DNA of 64,000 nt from Acanthosepion pharaonis (GCA_903632075.3 CAHIKZ030000029.1:1253501-1317500); one strand, 5' to 3'; shown: positions 11,198 through 23,680, counted from the stretch's first letter. Numbers and translations are program-made. Notes: generated by a model from the sequence alone, not told the origin.

Positions 11198-11987
11198 CTA
11201 GCAGCATGACCCGGCGTTGCCCGTTCTTGATTCAAAAATCGTACGACTCATACAGCAATCGCTATCACTTGACTTGAAATATTTTTGCCCTTCCTTGCCT
11301 TTAAAGGAGTCTCCTTTGCCGTGCTGATGTCGTTACATGCCTTACTTCTTGTCTATCTCACACTGAGAATTTTTTCTAAGCTCCATACTAAACATTAAAT
11401 CTGTTACGAAAAAAGAACTAAACAAAATGAACACAAAACGATCAGCTTTAAAAAAGGACTCGTAACTGGAAAAACCGAATGAAAAAAGAATGTTAACAAC
11501 AAATACTTTTTCACAACCAACCCAGTTCTGCGGAATCAGAATCAACGTTGAGTTTAAGCAAGCGAATGAGCCAATTGCAGTAAAGTGCCATGCAGATTTT
11601 AAATTTTTCCCACTTGTGACGAATGCAGCTATCGATTTTTTTGCATGCTAGGATGCTAGTTAGCATTCGTGTCAGTCAGCTGTTGGTTCTCACGCTGGCC
11701 AATAGAATCTTCCTGCCTATTCGTGGCAGCCAGCTATGGGCTCTTATTCTAGCCCGTAGAAAATGGCCGCAAACTACATGAAAACTGCCGTAGAAGCATG
11801 AAAAAAAATCGATTATTTCCGCTATCGATGGGAGTTGGGAAATGCAAGATAGGTTTTGGCTTTTCCGCTAACTTGGAGCATGTGTATGTAAATTTTGGTG
11901 CAAATCCATCGAAAATTGCGGCCGTGCATTCGTTGCACACACACACACAGACACAGACACATACACACACATCCTGCCTTTTATAGA
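11198..11987 (-). mobile_element. Non-autonomous Helitron-like element (790 bp)
   Basis: On the minus strand it begins TCTATAAAAGGCAGGATGTG (11987 downward) and ends CTAG at 11201-11198. A GC-rich inverted motif (CGGGCAACGCCGGG, 11209-11223 region) lies just before that end. The base outside the 5' end is A and outside the 3' end is T, the A^T target typical of Helitrons, with no target duplication. A (GT)n tract near the 5' end and the terminal hairpin match the element at 37242-37962. It sits inside the tRNA-Ser array. Helitron rolling-circle transposases (Rep/helicase) are known; none is encoded here, so it would have moved in trans. Confidence 0.65.
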
Positions 11988-13266
11988 TAAACATTACAAT
12001 AGTTCTGTTATATTTTTACATTTTAATGCCTATGCGATTAATGCGTTAGTTTTATAATCCACCGGGATATTTCGCTCTCACGTTCGGATTTTTTCACAGT
12101 GTTCATTTTTATTTTTCCATACCATTTATCTCTTAACTGTTTTTGTTAGAAAAATCGGCCTTGTAATGGCGTATCTGCTGTCAGAGTTGTTAAATCGTTA
12201 GGCTCGAATTCTGATTTGTTATTCCCTGTCCTGTTCACAACGCTCAGTTTGATTCGCCAATGCCAAAATATATTAACATTAAAAGAACTTGTTTTTACGA
12301 CGGCTGTTATGTCCGAGTGTCTAAAGCATTAAACTTGATATTCGAGTTTTCTATTCCCTCACTGGTTCGAACCCTTTTTCCAGCACACTTTTTTTCATTC
12401 TTCAATACAAATATATATTTAACTTTGTTGTTAGAAAATTTTATTAGTGGGACAAGGTCTATCTCACTATTTTGAATCTTGTTTGCAGCTGTCAATTTGA
12501 TTTTTCAATACAAATATCTCTTAACATTTCTTATGAAATGACGCTGATGTAGCAACTGGTTTAGTATCCGTCTGGATTAAGCGTTAAATGCGAAGTTTAA
12601 TGTCTAACTTCATCGTAGGTTCGAATTCTGTTCACATCTTTCTTTTTTATTATCAATTTTATTCTTAGTAATTTATATCAATTTTATGTAATATTTTATT
12701 ATATTTACGTCTGTCTATCGATTGTTGTGATGGCTGAGTGGTTAAGGCGTTATTCTTCAAATTTTCTGCGTTATTCCCTCGAAGTTTTGAATCAGTGTTC
12801 TTTTTGATTCTTCACTAAAAATTTCTCTAAAATGTCATGTCAGAAAATGACAGTGATATAGCGGCGTCTGTGGTGGCCGCATTTAAAAGGTGGTGCAGTT
12901 GAAAGTTAATGTCATATTTCTACCCATGATCAAATCTTGTTCACAGCCCTGATTTTGATTCTTCAATACGTAAATATCCTACATTTATTTTTAGAATCAT
13001 GATTCGTTTATCCGTCTGCGATGGCCGTTTGGTTGAGGCAATAGACTTGAAATCTAGCGTGTTATTCCCTCTAACGCGTTATTCCTGTTCACGGAGTTAC
13101 TTTTGAATCTTCAATACAAATATCGTTTAATCCTTGTTTTACGAATCAAACCCCGATGAACCATAACTTAGTCTTACATAATGTATTATATTCCTACACA
13201 TGTACGACTCCTGTTTACACCGATCGTTTTGATACTTCATTACGTATATATCTTATATTACTTTGA

Positions 13267-13400
13267 GCCACCTCGGCATGGTGCAATGGTTATCAAACTT
13301 GTCTTGCTAGATCAGTTACTACTGAAAAGTGAGTTCGATCCTCACTAGATGCCCCATACTTTCGGCCTTGTGCAACATCTGGGCTTAGAAAATCACTATC
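13267..13400 (+). mobile_element. Single copy of the tRNA-Gln-like repeat
   Basis: GCCACCTCGGCATGGTGCAA, an A box (TGGTGCAATGGTTATCA), B box (GAGTTCGATCCTC) and the tail TTTCGGCCTTGTGCAACATC match the 138-bp tandem units at 39.1-39.87 kb. Here it is a lone insertion within the tRNA-Ser array. Confidence 0.75.
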
Positions 13401-13436
13401 TTACATTTATTTTTTAGAATCAGGTATCGTTTTTCC

Positions 13437-13520
13437 TACTGTGAAGGCCGAGTGGTAAAAGAGTTAGATTTGAAATCTAATGGGTTATTCTCTAAGTTCG
13501 AATCCTGTTCACAAAGCTAA
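13437..13520 (+). pseudogene. tRNA-Ser(TGA)-like pseudogene
   Basis: The anticodon arm TTAGATTTGAAATCTAA is a perfect 5-bp stem with a loop reading anticodon TGA. D arm GGCCGAGTGG and T arm GTTCGAATCCTG are recognisable. The acceptor stem ends (ACTGTGA against TCACAAA) no longer pair fully and the variable arm is short. Confidence 0.6.
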
Positions 13521-14160
13521 TTTTGATTCTTCAATACAAATATCCCTTGATCCTTGTTTTAAGCTTCTGATTCCGATCAACCATTGCTTAATGTATTAAT
13601 CTTACATAATGTGTTATATTCCTACACAAGTCCGACTTCTGTTTACAGTGTTCATTTTGATACTTTAATGCGTAAATATCCTACGTTTTTAGAATCAGGA
13701 AATGATGGCGAAAGTCTAATGTATGTGATGTCCACGTGGTTAGGGCTTTAGACTTGAAAATGGATGCGAATATCACAGGGTCGAATCTCTTTCCTCGCAC
13801 TCATTTTCATTCTTCAAATATTTCTTCAGTTTCGTTGTTAGGAAATTATGTTAATTTAACAACGGCTGTGATTGCCGAGTTGTTTACTTCTACACAGTTT
13901 CAAATCCTGTTCTCAGCCCTAATTATGATTCTTCAATACAATTATCTCTTAAACTTTGTTGTTAGAAAATGACGGCAATTTATCAAACGATTCTGATGAC
14001 CGAGTGTTTAAGCCTTGAAATCTGGTGGGATGTTCCCTCTCAGCTTCGAATTCTTTTGACAGCGATCATTTTGATTCTTCAATACTAATATCTCTTAGCA
14101 TTATTTGTTTAGAAATGACTCCAATATGTCCGCGGCTAAGATGGCCCGGTGAAAAAGAAA

Positions 14161-14469
14161 AAGTAGGTGAAACTATAGCAGAGATATCTTCTATCGTTTT
14201 TATCTTGATTTTCTGCATTTTGTTCTCCAAACATCATCTAAAATTTCGGCCAGACGAATTTTAATTTAATTTTATGGACAACTTGAGAATAATAGCAATG
14301 GCTCCAAAAAGTATTGCTCTCTGACATACTAGGTAAAGTTTTAGCCAAAATATAGTTTATCTTTTATATACTTTTTTAGTACCTTCTACGTTTAATCGAA
14401 GATGTGGCTTTATATAATGAGGACAAAATATGGGGGAAGGTTGAAATTAACAGCACAGTTTGAGGGCAA
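14161..14469. other. Intergenic spacer
   Basis: Between the last truncated tRNA-Ser-like copy and the 27-bp minisatellite. No gene or RNA recognised. Confidence 0.5.
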
Positions 14470-15625
14470 GAGAGATAAGAATCCATAAAATACCAAGAGA
14501 GAAAACAATCCATAAAATACCAAGGGTGAAAAGAATCCATAAAATACCAAGGGAGAAAACAATGCATGAAATACCAAGGGAGAAAAAAATCATAAAATAA
14601 CAATGGAAAAAAACATCCATAAAATACCAAGGGAGAAAACAATCCATAAAATATCAAGTGAGAAAACAATCCATGAAATATCAAGGGAGAAAACAATGCA
14701 TAAAATACCAAGGGTGAAAAGAATCCATAAAATACCAAGGGAGAAATCCATCCATAAATTACCAAGGGAGAAAACAATCCATAAAAACCAAGGGTAAAAA
14801 ATCCATAAAATATCAAGGGAGAAATCAATCCATGAAATACCAAGGGTGAAAAGAATCCATAAAATACCAAGGGTGAAAAGAATCCATAAAATACCAAGGG
14901 AGAAAACAATGAATGAAATACCAAGGGAGAAAACAAATCATAAAATACCAAGGGTGAAAAGAATCCATAAAATACCAAGGGAGAAAACAATCCCTGAAAT
15001 ACCAAGAGAGAAAAGAATCCATAAAATACCAAGGGTGAAAACAATCCATAAAATACCAAGGGAGAAAACCATCCATAAATTACCAAAGGAGAAAACAATC
15101 CATAAAATCCAAGGGTAAAAACCCCATAAAATATCAAGGGAGATAACAATCCATGAAATACCAAGAGAGAAAACAATCCATAAAATACCAAAGGTGAAAA
15201 GAATCCATAAATTACCAAAGGAGAAAACAATCCACAAATTACCAAGGGAGAATACAAATTATAAAATAACAATGGAGTAAACCATCCATAAAATACCAAG
15301 GGAGAAAACCATCCATACATTACCAAAGGAGAAATCAATCCATAAAATTCAAGGGTAAAAAATTCATAAAATACCAAGGGTGAAAACAATCCATAAAATA
15401 CCAAGAGAAAAAACAATCCATAAAATACCAAGGGTGAAAAGAATCCATAAAATACCAAGGGAAAACAAAGCATGAAATACCAAAGGAGAAAACAAATCAT
15501 AAAATAGCAATCGAGAAAACAATCCATAAAATACCAAGGGAGAAAACAATGCATGCGATACCAAGCAGAAAACAATACATGCAATATCAAGGGAGAAAAC
15601 TATCCATAAAATACCAAGGGGTTTG
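14470..15625. repeat. 27-bp minisatellite, about 43 copies
   Basis: The consensus is ATCCATAAAATACCAAGGGA then GAAAACA (27 bp), with single-base variants and a few 1-9-bp indels. Because 27 is nine codons, all frames stay open for long distances. The longest on the minus strand (14376-15590, 404 codons) is a nine-residue repeat close to FYGLFSPLV. Several overlapping frames on both strands are equally repetitive. No non-repeat domain, signal peptide or start context supports a real protein. Confidence 0.95.
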
Positions 15626-16814
15626 TGTAAAATGGTGACAGATCTATGTTTAGGAGAGAAAATAAAATTACAATATTTATTAAAAGCTGCAATAGCCAGG
15701 AAGGCGTGGAAAGCGATGATAGCTTACGGTACCAATTCACACGGTACATGAAGCAAACCAATTTGGCAACTAGGATACTAATATTATTTTTTTTTCTTTT
15801 TTCCCCGCCTGTGGAACTCTCTTCTTGTTTCTTGCATCAAAACTATATATACACCGACAATCACAATCCTATGTCCTCCTTTTCTTTTGTTGTCCTTTCT
15901 AAAGACTAAAGTCTCCTGATTATCCTTATAGCAAACCCTTGCGTCTTAGTGACATTATCGCCTTCCTTGTAAGTAAAATGATTACAAGAAATTAATTAGA
16001 GAACGAATACAAGAATGAACTTAACAGTAAACTTATAACAATTTGGATCAGAATGAAAGAACGAACAGAATATTTAAATAAGAATATAATGTACCATAAT
16101 TTTAAGAGTACACTTTTCCATTTGTAGATTTTTCTTCTGCACTCTTCAACTCAGATAATGTCTGGTCGTGACTAGTTTTTTATCGGCTTTTAAAATACAA
16201 AAGACTTTGATTTTACAAAAGTTTTGTTAATGTAACATCTACCAAATTCGGAAATGTAATTCGTACAAATCGAAAATAAAACATATTGAATGTTGTTTTA
16301 TGATAAAATATGATGTTTTGAAATTGTAAGTTTTAACTAGAACAATATGTAATGAAGAAAGGAATATATGACGGAAAGACTTTATTTTTTTTCAAATATG
16401 GCGGCGATTCTCGTTTTGTTTTTACGTCGTTGGCAGCATTGTTCAGGAAACGTTGCTTATAAGCTAAAAGATCCTCTTTTGAAATTGGAAATTCTAACAG
16501 GAATTATAAGAAGTTGTTTATGCTACAATTTGAATGACTAAGAAGATATAAGTCGATATTTTAGGGAAATATACTTGAAGAAAGTAATAAATAATATTAT
16601 TTTTCCAAAAAGACTAACTGTGTGTGTGAACGGAATCGGAGGGATAAGTTCAGACATTTACGTAAGTGCATTTATATTAATGATTATTTTTCCATTCTGA
16701 ATTTCACATCGGTTTTAACTCTGTGTATGTGTGAACGGAATCGGAGGGATAAGTTCAAATTCTGGTTAGTCCTGCGTATGACGTTAAACAACACTCTAAT
16801 GTAAGACCTCTAAA
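15626..16814. other. Intergenic; short ~106-bp duplication at 16617-16758
   Basis: No gene recognised. TGTGTGAACGGAATCGGAGG with GATAAGTTCA occurs at 16624 and again at 16730, so a ~106-bp segment is duplicated. AAATATGGCGGCGATTC near 16396 resembles a YY1-type site (AANATGGCGGC), with no transcript evidence. Confidence 0.5.
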
Positions 16815-17010
16815 TCGGGAGATTTTTGGTTTTGACGAGCGTGGAATCGACTGTTAATTGTTGATGTTCCTAGTTTCACCTTGGTAGCAACTCTTAGAAT
16901 CCTAGCTATAGTGAATCTCCAAATAAAGATAAAACACCATGGAAGTATAAAAATACACGGATATAGTAAAAATAACAGCAGTAAATTTTTATATATAAAA
17001 TTAACAACGA
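16815..17010 (+). repeat. Dispersed repeat family D1, copy 1
   Basis: CGAGCGTGGAATCGACTGTT, CTAGCTATAGTGAATCTCCA and GTATAAAAATACACGGATAT match, in the same order, sequences at 33930-34380 and 36265-36440. All three are followed by AT-rich sequence. Not assigned to a known family. Confidence 0.6.
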
Positions 17011-17099
17011 TATATATATTAATATTAAAATCAACACTACAAAATATGAATACATGGTAAAAATCAAATATTTAACAATAAAATTTAGACCAAAAAGCA

Positions 17100-20000
17100 A
17101 AATTACCAACCAAACCAATCAAAATATTTTTTATGGTAAAATTACCAATCAACCAGACCAAACCAATCAATCAAAATACATTTTCCATTTCCATTAAATA
17201 AGTTTGATGCCGCTAAACAAATCAACCAACCAAACCAATCAAAAAAATATATTTAATTGACAGACAAAAAAACAATCAAAAATTTGTGTTCAAAATATTT
17301 AGGTTGATTTCGGCAAATTCAACCAGACCAAACCAATCAAAAAAGAGGCATTTGATATGTCGCTAAATAAAATCAATTTCGGCATTAAATAACCCATAAG
17401 GTTGATTTACAAAATTAGATTTCGGTATTATTTATAAACAAAATCAACCAGACCAAACCAATCAAAATATTTAGATTTCGGCATTTATAGAGGTTGATAG
17501 TAAACAAAACCAACCAATTAAAAACAATCAAAATATTTAGATTTTGTGTCCCATTTAATTCGGCATTAAATTAGAGGTTGATATCGCTGAACAAAATCAA
17601 CCAGACCAAACCAATCAAAATATTTAATTTCGGCATTAAATACCCATAGAGGTTGATATGCCGCTGAACAAAATCAACCAGACCAAAAATCAAAATATTT
17701 AATTTCGGCATTAAATAACCCATAAAATAAACAAAATCAACCAAATCAAAAATTTAATTTCAAAATATTTAATCAACCAGACCCCAATCATGATATTCCG
17801 CATTAAAAACCAAAATGTCGCTAAACAAAACCAAAACAAAACCAATCAAAATATTTAGATTTCGGCATTAAATAACCCCATAGAGGTTGATATGCCGCTA
17901 AACAAATCAACCAGACAAAAACCAATCAAAATAATTTCGGCATTAAATAACCCAAAATCAACCGCTAAACAAAATCAAACCAATCAAAATATTTAGATTT
18001 CGGCATTAAATAACCCATAGAGACCAAACCAATCAAAATATGCCGCTAAAAACCCAACAAGGTTGATATGCCGCAACAAAAACCAAACCAAACCAATCAA
18101 AATATTTAGATTTCGGCATTAAATAACCCATAGAGGTTGATATGCCGCTAAACAAAATCAACCAGACCAAACCAAAATCAAAAGACCAAACCAATCAAAA
18201 TATTTAGATTTCGGCATTAAATAACCCATAGAGGTTGATATGCCGCTAAACAAAATCAACCAGACCAAACCAATCAAAATATTTTAATTTCGGACATTAA
18301 ATAACCCATAGAGGTGTTGATATGCCACTAAATTTCAAAATAACCCAAACGCTAAACAAAATCAACCAGACCAAACCAATCAAAATATTTTCTGGACATA
18401 GAGGTTTATGCCGCTAAACAAAGTCAACGACCAAACCAATCAAAATATTTGATTTAGCATTAAATAACCCAGGTTGTTAGCTGAACAAAAAAAACAATGG
18501 ATTTTCGGCATTAAATAACCCATAGAGGTTGATGTCCTAAACAAAATCAACCAGACCAAACCAATCAAAATATTTAGATTTCGGCATTAAATAAGGGATC
18601 AAAGGATTTCGGCATTAAATAACCCATAGATTTGATTGCTAAACAAAATCAACCAGACCAAACCAATCAAAATATTTAAAACAAATCAATTAAACCAAAC
18701 ATAAAGAGGGATTGATATGCCGCTAAACAAAATCAACCAAACCAAACCAATATTTCGGCATTAAATAACCCATAGAGGTTGTCTAAAGAAAAAAAATCAA
18801 AATAATTTTTCAAAAATTTTTATGCCGCTAAACAAAATAAAACCAATCAAAAATTTAGATTTCGGCATTAAATAATAGAGGTTGATATGTCGCTAAACAA
18901 AATCAAGATTTCGGCATTAAATAACCCATAGAGGTTGATATGCCGCTAAACAAAATCAACCAAACCAAAGTCAAAATATTTAGATTTCGCTTAAATGCCA
19001 TTGATACCAATCAAAATATTTAGAACAAATTGATGTCAAACAAAATCAACAGACCAAAAAATTTAGATTTAGATATGCCGCTAAACAAAATCAACCAAAC
19101 AAAAAAATTAATTTCTCTTAAATAAAAAGGTTGAATGTTGCTAAACAAAATCAACCAGACAAAACCAATCAAAATATTTGATTTCCATTAAATAACCCCG
19201 AATTTGAGATAAGATATAACAGAGCAATCAAAATATTTAGATTTCTTCCATAGAGGTTGGCCGCTAAACAAAATCAACCAGACCAAAACAATCAAAAATT
19301 TAGATTTCGGCATTAAATAACCCAAAGGTTGATAAAAAGCAAAGATAATCAGCCCAAACAATATATTTCGGCATTTTCCAAGAATGATATGCTGAACAAT
19401 TTATAGATCAAAATATTTAGAAGGCAAAATAAATAGAGTTGTATGCTAAACAAAAAAATGGAGAGCATAAGGTTGATATGCCGCTGAACAAAATAACCGG
19501 TTAGATGTCCTAAACAAAAGGAAGGAGGATGAATCTGGATTCCAAAAAACCAATGAAGAAGCATTAAATAAAAAGGATACAAAACAAAATCAAAACAAAC
19601 CAATCAAAAAAAATATTTTTTCATTAAATAACCCAAGAGGTTGTGCTAAACAAAATCAACAGACCAAAAATAAAAAAAAATTAAATAACCCATGAAGATA
19701 CATGACTCAACCAGACAAAAACCAATCAAAATATTTAGATTTCGGCATTCAACCAACAAACCAATCAAAATAGAAGAAAGACAGTATATTTGAATTAAAT
19801 CCAAATCAAAAATTTACAATCAAACGCTAAAAATAGAGACATTTATCATTAAATAAATAGGAATTCAAAAAATATTTAGATTTCGGCATTAAATTTTATA
19901 TCAAAAATAGATTTCGGCATTAAATGATAGGTTGATATGTTGATTTGGTTGATATGCCGCTAAAGGATCCACAAACCAATCAAAATATTTAATTTCGGCA

Positions 20001-21000
20001 TTAAATAACCCATAGAGGTTGATATGTCACTAAACAAAATCAACCAGACCAAACCAGTGGAGTACCGACCAAAATCAACCAGACAAAATATAAAAATATT
20101 TGGTTTCGGCATTAAATAAGAGGGAGGAATCATTAAAAGAGCTAAACAAAATCAACCAGACAAACCAATCAAAATATTTAGATTTGCATTAAATCAGGTT
20201 CATACACTAAACAATTCTCCAGGAACGGTCGTTTACCCAGGAATATACCAAACCAATCTATATTAAATAAATATTATGCCGCTAAACAAAATACAAAACC
20301 AATTTAGATTTGTTTCAAGGTTGACATTTTGTTCTAAGACAAAAACAACAAAATTTTGTGTTGCATTATTATTCCATGAATTAGATTTCGGCATTAAATC
20401 AAGTTTCAAAAAACCAGACCAACAATCAATATATTTAGATTTATTAAATAAAAGAGGTTGATATGGCTAAACAAAATCACATACAAAAAAAAAAAGGAAT
20501 AGGTTGTAGAGAACAATCATGATTACCTACGGCTTGAGGCATTAAAGAAAGAGGTTGATATGCCGCTAAACAAAATTGAACCAAACTAATCAAAAATTTC
20601 ATTTGGAAAAGAAACCATGAGGTTGATATGCCGCAACAAAATCAACCAGACCAAACCAATCAAAATATTTATTTCGGCATTAAATTAAATATAACAAAAC
20701 AACCAAAAAGGTTGGGGATTTCTAATTAAATAACCCAATTCGACAAAATCAACCAAACCAAACCAATCAAAATAAGATTTCGGCATTAAAGGATGAATTG
20801 TTTAAACAAAATCAACCAGACAAAGCAATTAAATATTTATTTTGCATTATTATTTCATTTGATTAAAAGATCAAAAATCAAAATATTTAAGCATTTAATT
20901 CAAGATATTTTAAACAAAATCAAGGAGACCAACCCGGCGTTAAATAACCCATAGGGGGGATGTAAACAAAATCAAAGAGAAAGATCAAGTATCGACCATC
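17100..21000 (-). repeat. Scrambled ~79-bp satellite array (minus orientation)
   Basis: The recurring words are AACCAGACCAAACCAATC, AAAATATTTAGATTTCGGCA, TTAAATAACCCATAGAGGTT and GATATGCCGCTAAACAAAAT. They are the reverse complement of the clean unit at 61.2-62.25 kb. Here most units lack pieces or have words joined out of order, while the surviving words carry few substitutions. That pattern is unlike simple mutational decay and may reflect poor consensus over a long satellite. No gene lies within; small frames are read-through. Confidence 0.85.
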
Positions 21001-21960
21001 ATAAAGACTAAAAAAATAACAAAAACAATCAAAGATTATTGTTTAATGGTTGACGAACCAAACCAATCAAATTATTTTTTTTTTTACGAATTGGTCAAAC
21101 CCAAACTCAAACAAAAACATTGTTTTCAATCGTTTATAGAGGTTGTTTACAATCGATTGAATAGCATTTTATTATAAACAATTGTCTTGTAAATGGAATA
21201 TTTTAAACCATTCTGAATGTAAAAAATAAACAAAAAAATTGAAAGACAATTTTCAACCAAACCAAACCAAAATTTGTCAATTCGCAGATTAAAAATAAAT
21301 TCATGAAGGTTGATATGTCGCTAAACAAAATCAACCAGACAAACCAATCCTGAAAAATCAAAATATTTAGATTTCCGATCCTCAGAGGTTGTTTAAACAA
21401 ACACACACACAGACAAAAAACAATCAAAATATTTAGCATTAAATAACCCTTTCTTGCACACACACAAACACACAACACACACACACACCCATACATAAAC
21501 GAACACACAAATCAACATGACCAAACCAAACAAATTAAACAACCTGGGTTTTATAATCAAAATATAACTCGGATATGAGATATGCCGCTGTCAACCAAAC
21601 CAACTTTCATTCTCAGCGATGCCCCAAAAACAAATTGTTTTTGTGCAAAAACAATTGTGATTTTTTCAATTGTTTTTGCCGCTGTCAGAATCACAAAACC
21701 AATCAAAGGTAATTTTACGTAGTCCAAACTCAAACAAAATCAAAGTTTTGTTGAAATCGCTTGAAAAATGTAGGAAATCCGATCCAATATATAAACGAAC
21801 AGAACACACACACACACAGCCTGGGTTTTATAAACAAAGTATGATTTCTGCCTTTATATGTTATGAATCTATATATATTTAACTGTTTTTCAACTTGAAA
21901 TATACAAAACCAATTTTTGAATTTTTTTAGGGTTTCATGGACGCCATGTTTGGTCAAACT
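21001..21960 (-). repeat. Mosaic of Helitron-like and 79-bp satellite words
   Basis: Minus-strand words from the 37242-37962 element are present: the (GT)n tract, GGATCGGATTTCCTACATTT, TAAAACCCAGGC, and the phrase CTTTAAAAATTCCATTTAC in diverged form. They alternate with satellite words (GGTTGATATGTCGCTAAACA, CAATCAAAATATTTAG). A Helitron-like copy may have inserted in the satellite, or the assembly may have merged reads. No crisp TC or CTAG ends are visible. Confidence 0.6.
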
Positions 21961-23425
21961 GTTTTAGAAGCTTATTTAGAGACCAAGTTAATGGTTTTTT
22001 AAGATTCCTTGATGGGAATTGCAGTAAAATTTGTAATATATAAGAATTAAATATTACAGGGATGGGGGGAACCATAATTTTAGAAATACCAATATCGGTT
22101 GGAAACCACCAAGGTGGAGTTATTTCCGTATGCGTCCTTATGGGACACGGCTTGATAAAATGAAATTGTTTTCCGAAGATGGAGATTGAGGAAGCGGAAT
22201 AGAGTCAGAGAGAAAGAACGAAAATATAATCGTGGACCCTGCATTGTTGTCTCTGCACAAACTTGAAATGTGCGTATGAGTATGATTTTTGTCAATTTAC
22301 ATGTTTCATGCCTGGCAGGAATTTGGTCCACATGATGTAATTCCCTATGTATAATACGCTTTTTTTCTCTAAAAAATAACAAGCAAAATTAGGGGTGCGT
22401 ATCATGCACAGCTACAAAAAAAACCTTCAAACAATTGCCGTTTCATTGTTCGATTTCAGTTGCGAAATGACAACTCACCACAAACATACGACAATTTGAC
22501 AGCAACATTCGGGGATTACGACCCCATAAGCATATGAATTACAATCATATGGATTTAACAATACTTACAAATTTAAAATAAAATAAGAATTGTCATAAAA
22601 CAAAATTAAATAATATTATTCTCTGTTTAAAACCATTTTTTGCGAAAAACTACATACAGATCCGGTAGATTGAAAAACAGGTTATTGAGTCTGCGCAGTA
22701 GGCACAATATAGGTATTTCCGTTTCCTTTTATAATCTTGACAATCAAAAATTCTGATAAATATCTTCAACTACAGCTTGATTAAGAGTTAGAAACGCTGG
22801 ACGTAATGAAATTGGAGAGGTACAATTTATATGGTTTGATTACAATTGTAAGGGTGCGTATTATGGATGAAGGCGTATAATACAAAGTGAATTACCGTAT
22901 TTGTTTGCCACTTTTGATATCATTGCCAAACACCAAAAACAACAACGAATGATGTAGTCTGGAGATGTCACGTTCATCTGATTACTGTCTTGAGGTCCTT
23001 TTGGCGCTATTACTTAAGAATTCTCTGTATTGACAATTTCTGTTTATTTCTGGATTTCTGAGACGAAGTGTTATTATTTACACTATGTATATCCTGAATA
23101 TTTTCCTCCTTTTGGTATCGTTATAAAACTGTTTAGGCCGTGTACCATCCGGCCTTCCACAGATTTATATCGATTTGTGTAACCTATACTTGCTGATCAT
23201 TGAACATATGGCAGCAAGTTTTCAACCACAGAAGCAACAATCAAATCACAGGCAGCAACAGCAATTGCAGCCTAATCAGCAGCTAGATCATGTTTAAGAC
23301 TATAAGCTTCTTATTTTGGTTTGTGATTTGGTGAAATAGCGGTTGTCAGTTCAATCCCTCAACGGAGAGTGTGCCTTTGCACTCAGTGAAAACGAGAGAG
23401 CAATACATTTATAATACTGAAATAG

Positions 23426-23427
<2 letters not shown>
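21961..23427. other. Mostly unique sequence with two repeat relics
   Basis: No gene recognised; the 100-codon minus frame at 22080-22382 has no known motif. 22855-22895 (GGGTGCGTATTATGGATGAA then GGCGTATAATAC), with a partial at 22361-22405, is related to 60703-60790. 23100-23165, read on the minus strand, is a decayed copy of the hammerhead-like block of the 3.4- and 30.8-kb SINE (GGAAGGCCGG ... CGGCCTAAAC). Confidence 0.5.
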
Positions 23428-23494
<67 letters not shown>

Positions 23495-23500
23495 AGAGAG
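23428..23500. repeat. (TA)n-(GA)n microsatellite
   Basis: TA dinucleotides from about 23430 to 23471 followed by GA dinucleotides to about 23500. Confidence 0.95.
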
Positions 23501-23639
23501 AGAGATAAATTAAAATGCTAAGATAAATAGATAGATAGGTGGATGTATTTAAATGGCTAAGATAGTGAAGCAGAGTGAGAGACAAATAGAAAGAGATATG
23601 AAAAGGTTGAGATAGATTTATACTTATCAAATTAGCTAG

Positions 23640-23641
23640 CG

Positions 23642-23680
<39 letters not shown>

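Larger units (their letters stand above)
9342..14160 (+). repeat. Tandem array of ~20 tRNA-Ser-like pseudogenes
   Basis: Copies start near 9342, 9606, 9847, 10124, 10406, 10690, 10944, 11082, 12024, 12160, 12296, 12437, 12555, 12721, 12864, 13012, 13437, 13720, 13861, 13988 and 14131. The shared text GTGATGGCCGAGTGGTTAAG, an arm like CTTGAAATCTAATGGG and GGTTCGAATCCTGTTCACAG match a type-II tRNA-Ser; anticodon-loop triplets read TGA or CGA where legible. The first eight copies have a ~240-285-bp period and alternate with half copies carrying only the T arm (ACAGGTCCGACTCCTGTT). No copy keeps all stems, so I regard them as pseudogenes amplified as a satellite. The spacers TTTTGATTCTTCAATAC and AAATATC are conserved too, so the unit is larger than a tRNA. 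Confidence 0.85.

Noticed and set aside
9342..14160. Functional tRNA-Ser gene cluster
   Set aside because: Every copy has broken acceptor or variable-arm pairing, and conserved text extends well beyond the tRNA.
14376..15590. 404-codon minus-strand ORF, the longest in the window
   Set aside because: It is entirely a 27-bp minisatellite; all other frames of the array are equally open, and no non-repeat domain is present.
14470..15625. CRISPR-like regular array
   Set aside because: Units are contiguous with no unique spacers, and the sequence context is animal-like.
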